Position numbers and translations under genes: made by a program
Shown: positions 7,521 through 13,953 of the stretch, in pieces
Layout of the letters: each line of letters opens with the position of its first letter
How positions within the stretch are numbered: the first letter of the stretch is position 1
Source: FEN-1250 sp038237245
GTDB lineage: Bacteria; Gemmatimonadota; Gemmatimonadetes; Gemmatimonadales; Gemmatimonadaceae
Length of the DNA stretch: 13,953 bases
Direction of reading: 5' to 3'
NCBI GenBank assembly: GCA_038237245.1
Contig: JBBRYY010000072.1
Span: 1 to 13,953 of the forward strand
Notes under the pieces: model-generated
The model's database searches: none
Told to the model about the DNA's origin: nothing
What the model saw: only the letters and a program-made list of their open reading frames with translations

Positions 7521-8531
7521 TCACAGGTCCATCATGATGACGCCGATGCTGATTCCGCTCGCCAATCCGATCCACATGACACGGTCTCCCGGCCGCACCG
7601 CGCCGCGCGCGACGGCAAGCGCGAATGCCACAGGGGTCGATGCGGAGGCCATGTTGCCGTAGTCAGCGACGGTGCGTTCGACCCGATCGCCGGGAAGGCC
7701 GGTCGCGGACAGCATCTCTTCGAGGTACGGCACGCTCGCCTGATGCACGAAGATCCGCTGAAATTCGTCGAGGCGTGCGCCGCTGTCGGCGATTATTCGC
7801 GCCAGGATGGGCGTGCCGCACTCGAGAAAGGCGTTCTTGAGGCGCGCACCGTCACCGCGCAGCCGCAGATTCTCATCGCCGCACGGGAGCATTGAGCCGC
7901 CGCCAGGTATGGTCGCCAACCGCCAATGTTCGCTCAGGGTGGCGAAGCGGCGGTAGAAGATTCCCCGATCGTCTTCGCTACGGGCGAGAACCGCCGCGGC
8001 ACCGGCGTCACCCATCGTGAAACCGGGGAAGTTGCGCTTGAACTCTTCGCGATTCCGCGAATGCCAAGCGACGACGCGCGAACAGACCTCTCCGGTGGTC
8101 ACCAGAACTGACCGGCAGCCACCAGAGAGGATGAGCGCTTCGCCGAGTTGCAGGCCCGTGAGAAAGCTGTTGCAGGCATTCTTCACATCGAATACCTGGC
8201 AGCGCGTGCCGATCTTTTCCTGTACGATGTTTGCGGTCGCGGGCTCGAGCAGATCCTGACCCGCCGCGCCGAAAATGAGCGCGTCCACGTCGCGCGCCAC
8301 CATCCCGGCGGCGGCGAGCGCGTGTCGCCCCGCATCCGCAGCGAGGTCTGAGCACTGGATGTCGTCCGTCGCAACGCGCCGGGAGCGGATCCCCGTTATC
8401 GCCTCAATGCATCCTGGCCGCACGCGCAGCCGCGGGCTCGCCTCTGCCACGAGGGTCTCGACCTGCGCGCTCGACCGCACTTCCGGCGGGAGCGCGGCCG
8501 CAACGCCGAGCACTCGGACTCGTTCCGCCAT
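7521..8531 (-). CDS. OleA-like thiolase-fold acyl condensing enzyme (KAS III superfamily)
   Basis: This 336-aa protein has the KAS III-type catalytic triad: Cys120 in DVKNACNSF, His263 in IFVHQAS and Asn293 in DYGNMAS. The segment LLEPATANIV places Glu96 24 residues before the Cys. OleA has a matching LEPxTA segment whose glutamate, by recollection, is required for condensing two fatty acyl-CoAs. FabH enzymes lack it as far as I recall. With the OleC- and OleD-like genes in the same operon, a head-to-head fatty acyl condensation giving a 2-alkyl-3-oxo acid is the favoured role. The ATG at 8531 is preferred because GGAGG lies 6 nt upstream and the family N-terminus (RVRVLGVAAALPP) follows at once; the longer frame to 8675 lacks family similarity. 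A dedicated FabH-like starter enzyme is the main alternative. Confidence 0.87.
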   Translation of the reverse strand: MAERVRVLGVAAALPPEVRSSAQVETLVAEASPRLRVRPGCIEAITGIRSRRVATDDIQCSDLAADAGRHALAAAGMVARDVDALIFGAAGQDLLEPATANIVQEKIGTRCQVFDVKNACNSFLTGLQLGEALILSGGCRSVLVTTGEVCSRVVAWHSRNREEFKRNFPGFTMGDAGAAAVLARSEDDRGIFYRRFATLSEHWRLATIPGGGSMLPCGDENLRLRGDGARLKNAFLECGTPILARIIADSGARLDEFQRIFVHQASVPYLEEMLSATGLPGDRVERTVADYGNMASASTPVAFALAVARGAVRPGDRVMWIGLASGISIGVIMMDL

Positions 8532-8537
8532 CAGAAG

Positions 8538-8542
8538 CCTCC
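8538..8542 (-). promoter_or_regulatory. Shine-Dalgarno GGAGG for the OleA-like gene
   Basis: The minus strand reads GGAGGCTTCTG directly before ATG at 8531, a consensus ribosome-binding site with 6-nt spacing. It fixes the start of the first gene of the operon. Confidence 0.85.
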
Positions 8543-8610
8543 GCGAGCGTGACACGTCGTTCAGAGGATCGGGACGGCTCGAATGTCGCGCAGTGTAGCT
8601 CGACCACCCA

Positions 8611-8626
8611 TACGTCATTCGACGTA
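8611..8626. promoter_or_regulatory. Perfect dyad TACGTC-N4-GACGTA upstream of the ole-like operon
   Basis: A 6-bp perfect inverted repeat around ATTC lies about 80 bp upstream of the OleA-like start, in the only non-coding stretch ahead of the operon. On the minus strand a weak -10-like TACACT follows it, with no good -35. It could be an operator for a dimeric repressor or activator. No regulator gene is in the window to pair it with. Confidence 0.35.
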
Positions 8627-8688
8627 GAACGCGAGCTGTGGGAACGCATCGGCGACCGGTGCGCCGCTCGGACACTGCAGAAACTCGA

Positions 8689-8717
8689 AGAGGGATCGTC
8701 TCATCGACGATCCCTCT
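8689..8717 (-). terminator. Hairpin downstream of the decayed tRNA copy
   Basis: A 12-bp perfect stem (8689-8700 with 8706-8717) closes a 5-nt loop about 9 nt past the 3' end of the tRNA pseudogene on the minus strand. It mirrors the position, but not the sequence, of the hairpin after the intact tRNA. Downstream of the stem there is only GTTTC, so termination would be weak. It separates the housekeeping run from the island operon. Confidence 0.55.
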
Positions 8718-8724
8718 CTATCGT

Positions 8725-8874
8725 ATAGCGGGGGCGAGATTTGAACCCGCGACCCTGGGGGAAATGAGCGCGACGAGCGACCAAGCCGCCCCAGCCCGCG
8801 CCAGGACGCCAACTATCCGCGAGATTTCAGAGGCGTGTCAACGTTTGCGCGCGGTATCCGGCTCCGCAAATCGG
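8725..8874. repeat. Right direct repeat: decayed tRNA-fMet plus ftsB 3' end
   Basis: This is the partner of 185-332 in direct orientation. It holds the degenerate tRNA, the spacer CCAGGACG... and the genuine last codons of the ftsB-like gene. The shared block GCGGTATCCGGCTCCGCAAA at its end is one of the longest exact runs. Similarity ends on one side inside the ftsB-like gene and on the other just past the tRNA 3' end. With the left copy it delimits about 8.4 kb. Confidence 0.85.
8726..8800 (-). pseudogene. Degenerate initiator tRNA-fMet copy
   Basis: Aligned with the intact tRNA at 186-259, it keeps the T-arm (GCGGGTTCAAATCTCGC), most of the D-arm and the CTCAT of the anticodon loop. The anticodon stem has lost most pairing (TCGCG against CCCCC), a 1-nt insertion is present, and acceptor pair 7-66 is now C-C. 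The initiator GGG/CCC stem is therefore destroyed and the molecule should not function in initiation. A role as a diverged tRNA is unlikely but not excluded. Confidence 0.8.
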
Positions 8875-9140
8875 TACAGGATCTCCTTGTTGCCGCGCAC
8901 CATGCCGAACTCCTCGCGCGCGATCCGCTCCTGCACCGCCGGATCGCCCTCGACGGCCTTCTTCACCCGCGCCAGCGAGTCGATCTCGCGACGCAGCGAG
9001 TCCATTCCCGCCTTCATCCGGTTCGCGCGCGACCGCTGCGCGAGGAGCGCCGTGGTGCTGTATTCCCCGCCCTGCAGCGCGTATACGAACACGATCGCAC
9101 CAATCGCGATCCAGATGATGCGACTCCACCGCCCGCGCAT
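8838..9140 (-). CDS. FtsB/DivIC-like septum formation initiator
   Basis: This 100-aa protein has a short cytoplasmic N-terminus (MRGRWSR), one transmembrane helix (about residues 8-24, IIWIAIGAIVFVYALQG), a heptad-rich coiled coil (about 35-68), and the C-terminal DivIC/FtsB motif in which VQERIAREEFGMVRGNKEIL resembles the AREELGMVxPGE consensus. This class links FtsL and FtsQ in the divisome. It starts 21 bp after enolase, the classic eno-ftsB neighbourhood of many bacteria. Its last codons lie within the right direct repeat, and a stub of the same 3' end is found at 296-332. Which of FtsB or DivIC it should be called cannot be decided from the sequence. Confidence 0.9.
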   Translation of the reverse strand: MRGRWSRIIWIAIGAIVFVYALQGGEYSTTALLAQRSRANRMKAGMDSLRREIDSLARVKKAVEGDPAVQERIAREEFGMVRGNKEILYRFAEPDTARKR

Positions 9141-9161
9141 GTTCGGTTGCGCTACGAAGTG

Positions 9162-10445
<1,284 letters not shown>

Positions 10446-10467
10446 GGATCTCTCGGTTGAAGTGCGT

Positions 10468-11229
10468 TCATTCTGCCTGGAGCGCGGCCGCTTCCGACTC
10501 GGTTGACCTGTGGATCGGCACGCCCTTTTCTTCCAGCGCCGCTGCAATGCGATTCCAGACGATCTCGACGAGGGCGTCGCGATCCTCGTACGTCATTCCC
10601 TTCGTGGACACCGGCTCGAGAAAGGTCAGCTCGATCGTCCCTGAATGTATCGCCATCTCGCCCTTGGCCTGCACTTCCTTCGAGCCCCAACTCATTACCG
10701 GCACGATAGGAACCTGCGCGGCGATCGCGAGCACGAACGGCCCCTTCTTGAACGGACGAAGCTCATACGTTCGCCCGCGTGTGCCTTCCGGAAAGACGAC
10801 GACGTTGAGGCCGCCCTTGATGCGCAGCGCCGCCTCTTCGTACGCGCTGAAAGCGGCTTTCCGGTTGCCTCGCTCGATGTAGATCGCCGCGACTTCGCCC
10901 GCCGCCTTGCCGAACAGCGGAACGCTCCGGATTTCCTTCTTCGCAACGAAGCGATAGCGATCGACGACGGTGGCGAGCGCGAAGATCTCGAACCAGCTCA
11001 CATGGTTGGAAGCGTAGACGCGCGACTCGGTGCGGCTCACGCGCTCCGCATTGCGCACGACGATCTTCACACCCGCGGCCTTGAGCACCCAGTACGACCA
11101 CCAATGTCCGCCGCGTCCCACGAAGCTGTCGGGCGAAATCGGGATGCGAAACAGCGTCATGATGGTGATGGGCGCGATGAAGATCAGCGTCATCACCGCC
11201 ATCATCGGATAAGCCAGAAGCGCGCGCAT
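10468..11229 (-). CDS. PlsC-like 1-acyl-sn-glycerol-3-phosphate acyltransferase
   Basis: This 253-aa protein has an N-terminal hydrophobic segment (about residues 3-27) and the acyltransferase blocks: NHVSWFE (75-81) as block I, the acceptor-binding FPEGTRGR (146-153) as block III, and VPIVPV as block IV. It would acylate lysophosphatidic acid at the inner membrane during phospholipid synthesis. The usual HxxxxD catalytic pair is HxxxxE here (H76, E81), a conservative change. The start at 11229 is 2 bp after the ThiL stop and opens the membrane anchor. The frame stays open much further upstream, but that part overlaps thiL out of frame and is a shadow. A related glycerol-phosphate or lipid A-type acyltransferase is the alternative. 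Confidence 0.92.
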   Translation of the reverse strand: MRALLAYPMMAVMTLIFIAPITIMTLFRIPISPDSFVGRGGHWWSYWVLKAAGVKIVVRNAERVSRTESRVYASNHVSWFEIFALATVVDRYRFVAKKEIRSVPLFGKAAGEVAAIYIERGNRKAAFSAYEEAALRIKGGLNVVVFPEGTRGRTYELRPFKKGPFVLAIAAQVPIVPVMSWGSKEVQAKGEMAIHSGTIELTFLEPVSTKGMTYEDRDALVEIVWNRIAAALEEKGVPIHRSTESEAAALQAE

Positions 11230-11231
11230 GT

Positions 11232-12173
11232 TCAGGAAAAGTGGCGGAACCCCTCGGCGGGCGCCAGCCGTTCGCCATTGATTCGCGCGGTGACGCCGAT
11301 GCCATCGGGGATTGGCTCCAGCACGCGGCCGATGGCGGTGATGCGGAGCCCGGTAGCGCGCTCGAAGGCGGAGACGTTGAGCGCTGCCGCGCACACGATG
11401 AGCTCGTACTCTTCGCCGCTCACTGCGGCGACGCGTGCATCGACGCCCTCGAACAGCGGCAGTCGATCGAGATCGAGCTGAATGCGGACGCCGCTCGCTG
11501 TCGCCATGTGCTCCGCATCGGCGAGCAGCCCATCGGAGATGTCGATTGCCGCGCGCGCGCCGCTCTGCGAGAGCCAGATCGCCTCGGCGATCCGCGCGAT
11601 CGGGTGCGCGAATCGGTCGCGCGCGGCGGGATCGGGTGTGTCGCCGCGCTGCCACGCTGCGAGCGCGGCGCCGGGTCCGCCGAGCGCGCCGGTGACATAG
11701 ACCGTGTCGCCAACGCGTGCGCTGCTGCGCCGAAGCGGTGCGGCGGTGCTGCCGAGCACCGTGAAGCCCAGTGTGAGATCGCTCGCACCGGTAATGTCGC
11801 CGCCGCGCACGAGCGTCTTCGCGACATCCAGCGCATCGCCGACGCCGTCGCCGATCTCGCCGACGCTCGCGAGCCACGACTTCGGGAGCCCGAGCGCGAG
11901 CAAGACGCCGAGCGGCGATGCGGCCATCGCGGCGAGATCGCTGAGCGCGGCCATCGTCGCGCGATAGCCGATCTCGCGCGGCGTGAGCCACGCGCGCTCG
12001 AAGTGGATGTGCTCCACCGATGTGTCGGCGCTCGCGAGGAGCTGCTCGCCCGCCGGCACATCGAGCAGCGCCGCGTCGTCGCCGATTCCCTCCGCGCGCG
12101 CGCCCCACCGCGCGAGGAGATCGCGGATGATGTCGAACTCGCGGCCGGGGCCGAGCTCGATCGACTCGCTCAT
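11232..12173 (-). CDS. thiL: Thiamine-monophosphate kinase
   Basis: This 313-aa protein, of family-typical length, phosphorylates thiamine monophosphate to the active diphosphate cofactor with ATP. PurM/ThiL signatures are in order: GIGDDAALLD (29-38), SADTSVEHIHF (48-58), the helix GYRATMAALSDLAAMAASP (69-87), GGDITGASDL (124-133), DISDGLLADAEHMA (211-224) and SGEEYELI (252-259). The aspartates of these motifs, which bind Mg-ATP, are present. The ATG at 12173 lies 13 bp after the NnrE/NnrD stop, and the gene is followed 2 bp later by the acyltransferase, so it is probably co-transcribed. Confidence 0.97.
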   Translation of the reverse strand: MSESIELGPGREFDIIRDLLARWGARAEGIGDDAALLDVPAGEQLLASADTSVEHIHFERAWLTPREIGYRATMAALSDLAAMAASPLGVLLALGLPKSWLASVGEIGDGVGDALDVAKTLVRGGDITGASDLTLGFTVLGSTAAPLRRSSARVGDTVYVTGALGGPGAALAAWQRGDTPDPAARDRFAHPIARIAEAIWLSQSGARAAIDISDGLLADAEHMATASGVRIQLDLDRLPLFEGVDARVAAVSGEEYELIVCAAALNVSAFERATGLRITAIGRVLEPIPDGIGVTARINGERLAPAEGFRHFS

Positions 12174-12186
12174 CTCGCGCGAAGCG

Positions 12187-13728
12187 TCAACGCTCGCCGA
12201 CCAGCGGAAGCTCGGCGAGCACCGGCGGCATGAGCGCCGTGAGCGGCTCGTGCCATACGCGGCGCGCGGCGAAATCGAGATTCGCGAAGGTCACGCCGCG
12301 CACGTAGCCCCGCCCCGCGATCTCCGCTGCGCGGCCGTGCACCCAGGCGGCGCATGCGGCGGCGGTGAGCGCGCTGTCCCCGTCGTTGCTCATCTGCGCG
12401 AGGAGCGTACCGGCGATGCCGCAGAGGAGGTCACCACTCCCGCCTGCCGCGAGCACTGGAGTGCCCGCGCAGGAGACGAGACGCTCACCCGACTCGCTCG
12501 TTACGATCGTCGGCACACCCTTGAGCAGCACCGTCGCGCGCGTGCGCTTCGCCAGCTCCGCACCGATGTCGAAGCGCCGCGCGAGCACATCGTTGAGGTG
12601 CACACCGAGGAGGCGCGCAAACTCCTCGGGGTGCGGCGTGAGCAGCGCGGCGCGCTTGCCGATCAAGGCGCCGAGCTGCTCGGGCTCACCGGCGAAGACG
12701 TTGAGCGCGTCGGCATCGAGGACGACCGGCCCGCCATAGCCGTGCAGGACGCGCTCGACGAGCGCGCGACTTCCGTACGATGCGCCGAGCCCGGGGCCGA
12801 TCACCACGCAGTCTGCCCAGCTTGAGACGATGCTTTCGACGTCGGCGGCGCTCTCAGGCCACGCGTGCGCGGGGGCCTCGGGCGCCGCGGCCTGCACGAC
12901 GGCGATGTTCTCGCGCGCAACGGCGAGGCGCACCATGCCGACGCCGCTTCGCATCGCCGCACGTGCCGCGAGCATCGGCGCACCGGCCATCCCGACCTGG
13001 CCGCCGATGATGAGGAGCTTGCGGCGCGTTCCCTTGTGTGCGTCGGCGCGGATGAGCGGCACGTGCGCGCGCACCCAATGCGAATCGACGAGTCGCGGCA
13101 GCGCATCCGACGAACCCGCGTCGTCGAGTCCGATGTCGAGCACCACCACGCGCCCCGCGTTGCCACGCGCGACCGCGAGCCCGCGCTTGAGCGTCGCGAA
13201 GGTAAGCGTCAGATCCGCGCGCACGGCGCCAGCCGCGTCGCCCGTATCCGCATCGACCCCGCTCGGGATGTCGAGCGCGATGACGACCGTTCCCTTTGCG
13301 CGCGCCTCGGTGATCCTCGCGATGCATGCGGCGATCTCTCCATGCGGCTCGCCTTTCGCGCCGACGCCGAGCAGCGCGTCGACGATGAGCTGCGCGTCGA
13401 GCGATTCGCCGCGCGTCACCATCCGTCGCGTGCGCTCGCGCTCCCCCTTTGCCTGCTCGCTGCGCGCCTCGCCAGCCTCGCGCACGAAGACGCGTGCGCC
13501 GTAGCCCGCGAGCGCGCGCGCGACGACCCACCCGTCGCCGCCATTGTTCCCCGGCCCCGCATACACGTTCACGGTGGCGCCCTTCACGTCCGGATACGCG
13601 CGCAGGATCGCTGCCGCAGCCGCCTCTCCCGCGCGCTGCATGAGGGCGCGTGCCGGAGTGCCTGCCGCTATCGCGCGCGTGTCGAGCATCGCGGCCTCGG
13701 CGGCCGTTGTCACGCGTGCGAGCGTCAC
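12187..13728 (-). CDS. nnr: Bifunctional NAD(P)H-hydrate epimerase / ADP-dependent dehydratase
   Basis: This fused metabolite-repair enzyme is 513 aa from a GTG start. The N-terminal YjeF_N domain (about 1-220) has GPGNNGGDG (58-66), a DALLG Asp117 and IPSGVDADTGD (154-164) and epimerises R-NAD(P)HX. The C-terminal ribokinase-like domain has GGQVGMAGAP, GPGLG (311-315), DADALN (338-343), TPHPEEF and AGGSGDLLCG with catalytic Asp433, and dehydrates S-NAD(P)HX with ADP. The start is uncertain. GTG at 13728 gives the family-like VTLARVTTAAEAAMLD, while GTG 13713 and ATG 13689 are later options with no clear ribosome-binding site. The frame is open to 13938, but that part crosses a terminator and the previous gene and is not protein-like. 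Confidence 0.94.
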   Translation of the reverse strand: MTLARVTTAAEAAMLDTRAIAAGTPARALMQRAGEAAAAAILRAYPDVKGATVNVYAGPGNNGGDGWVVARALAGYGARVFVREAGEARSEQAKGERERTRRMVTRGESLDAQLIVDALLGVGAKGEPHGEIAACIARITEARAKGTVVIALDIPSGVDADTGDAAGAVRADLTLTFATLKRGLAVARGNAGRVVVLDIGLDDAGSSDALPRLVDSHWVRAHVPLIRADAHKGTRRKLLIIGGQVGMAGAPMLAARAAMRSGVGMVRLAVARENIAVVQAAAPEAPAHAWPESAADVESIVSSWADCVVIGPGLGASYGSRALVERVLHGYGGPVVLDADALNVFAGEPEQLGALIGKRAALLTPHPEEFARLLGVHLNDVLARRFDIGAELAKRTRATVLLKGVPTIVTSESGERLVSCAGTPVLAAGGSGDLLCGIAGTLLAQMSNDGDSALTAAACAAWVHGRAAEIAGRGYVRGVTFANLDFAARRVWHEPLTALMPPVLAELPLVGER

Positions 13729-13761
13729 CGCGTGCGCGACGTGACGAGTAGAAACGAAAGA

Positions 13762-13782
13762 CGGCGGCCTCGTGGGCCGCCG
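13762..13782 (-). terminator. Rho-independent terminator after the right-end gene
   Basis: An 8-bp all-GC stem (CGGCGGCC at 13762-13769 with GGCCGCCG at 13775-13782) and a 5-nt loop is followed on the minus strand by TCTTTCGTTTCT. It lies about 28 bp past the stop of the truncated gene at the right edge. It should end that gene's transcript and leaves only about 30 bp for a separate promoter for nnr. Confidence 0.8.
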
Positions 13783-13810
13783 CGGCTGTTTGCGATTGCG
13801 TGAGTCGTGC

Positions 13811-13953
13811 TCATTTGTGCGATTGGGTGACCGTGCGCCCGAAGCTGATCTCTCCGTTGTCGATGCTGATGTTGAAGCCGCAGTCAGGATTACTGCATAC
13901 CCACGCCTTGTACGTGATCGGCGCGCCCTCCCGCCCATAGTCGCTCAACGGAA
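13811..13953 (-). CDS. C-terminal part of a small protein with a CxxxxC knuckle (partial)
   Basis: Only the last 46 codons are in the window. The visible residues include DYGREGAPITYKAWVC and SNPDCGFNISIDNGEISFG, ending in SHK then TGA. The spacing C-x4-C with NPDCG resembles one knuckle of a zinc ribbon. A second Cys pair would have to lie beyond the window edge, so metal binding is not shown. I do not recognise the family. A terminator hairpin follows directly. Confidence 0.7.
   Translation of the reverse strand, partial: PLSDYGREGAPITYKAWVCSNPDCGFNISIDNGEISFGRTVTQSHK

Noticed and set aside
8532..8675. Longer start for the OleA-like protein
   Set aside because: The extra 48 residues are not conserved-looking, and a consensus GGAGG lies 6 nt before the ATG at 8531.
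333..8724. Integrase, transposase, phage genes or CRISPR array that would explain the island
   Set aside because: I looked in both strands between the repeats and found none. Every long stretch is accounted for by the six operon genes and the propeller fragment.
11230..12108. Upstream extension of the acyltransferase frame, making a 546-aa protein
   Set aside because: The extension lies entirely over thiL in another frame and is an Arg/Ala-rich shadow. The acyltransferase begins at 11229 with its membrane anchor.
13729..13938. ATG at 13938 as the start of the NAD(P)H-hydrate repair enzyme
   Set aside because: It would cross a terminator hairpin and overlap the previous gene. The added ~70 residues have no family similarity, and YjeF_N proteins start near the TAAEM-like motif.
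13811..13953. Calling the right-edge gene a zinc-ribbon protein outright
   Set aside because: Only one Cys pair is visible and the N-terminus is outside the window, so metal binding is unproven.

Overview
The window is about 14 kb of high-GC bacterial DNA in which every credible gene reads on the minus strand, so transcription runs from right to left. The housekeeping genes (enolase, ThiL, a fused NAD(P)H-hydrate repair enzyme, a PlsC-type acyltransferase, an FtsB/DivIC-like division protein, initiator tRNA) do not fix the phylum. The gene order and protein style fit a Gemmatimonadota-like, Gram-negative high-GC organism, but that is a low-confidence guess from memory.

Right half (13953 to 8838): a truncated small gene with a CxxxxC knuckle ends at a good intrinsic terminator. 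It is followed by a compact housekeeping run: fused nnrE/nnrD, thiL, plsC-like, eno and an ftsB/divIC-like gene, with gaps of 2 to about 22 bp.

Middle and left (8725 to about 333): between the ftsB-like gene and an intact initiator tRNA gene sits a block of about 8.4 kb holding a six-gene, tightly coupled operon. In transcription order it encodes an OleA-like thiolase-fold condensing enzyme, a family 2 glycosyltransferase, a cytochrome P450, an OleC-like adenylate-forming enzyme, an OleD-like short-chain dehydrogenase and an MMPL/RND lipid exporter. Most junctions are 4-bp ATGA overlaps. OleA, OleC and OleD together are the machinery that joins two fatty acyl chains, reduces the beta-keto acid and closes a beta-lactone. 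OleB, the decarboxylating hydrolase that would turn the lactone into an olefin, is absent from the window. The simplest reading is a pathway to an oxidised, perhaps glycosylated, exported beta-lactone lipid. The product is inferred.

The block is bracketed by two imperfect direct copies, about 148 bp each, of [initiator tRNA gene + last ~12 codons of the ftsB-like gene]. The right copy (8725-8874) carries the complete ftsB-like gene but a decayed tRNA. The left copy (185-332) carries an intact tRNA but only a stub of ftsB. This looks like an old genomic island, or duplication-insertion, at the ftsB-tRNA-fMet locus. No integrase or transposase is visible. A fragment of a beta-propeller gene lies at the left edge of the island.
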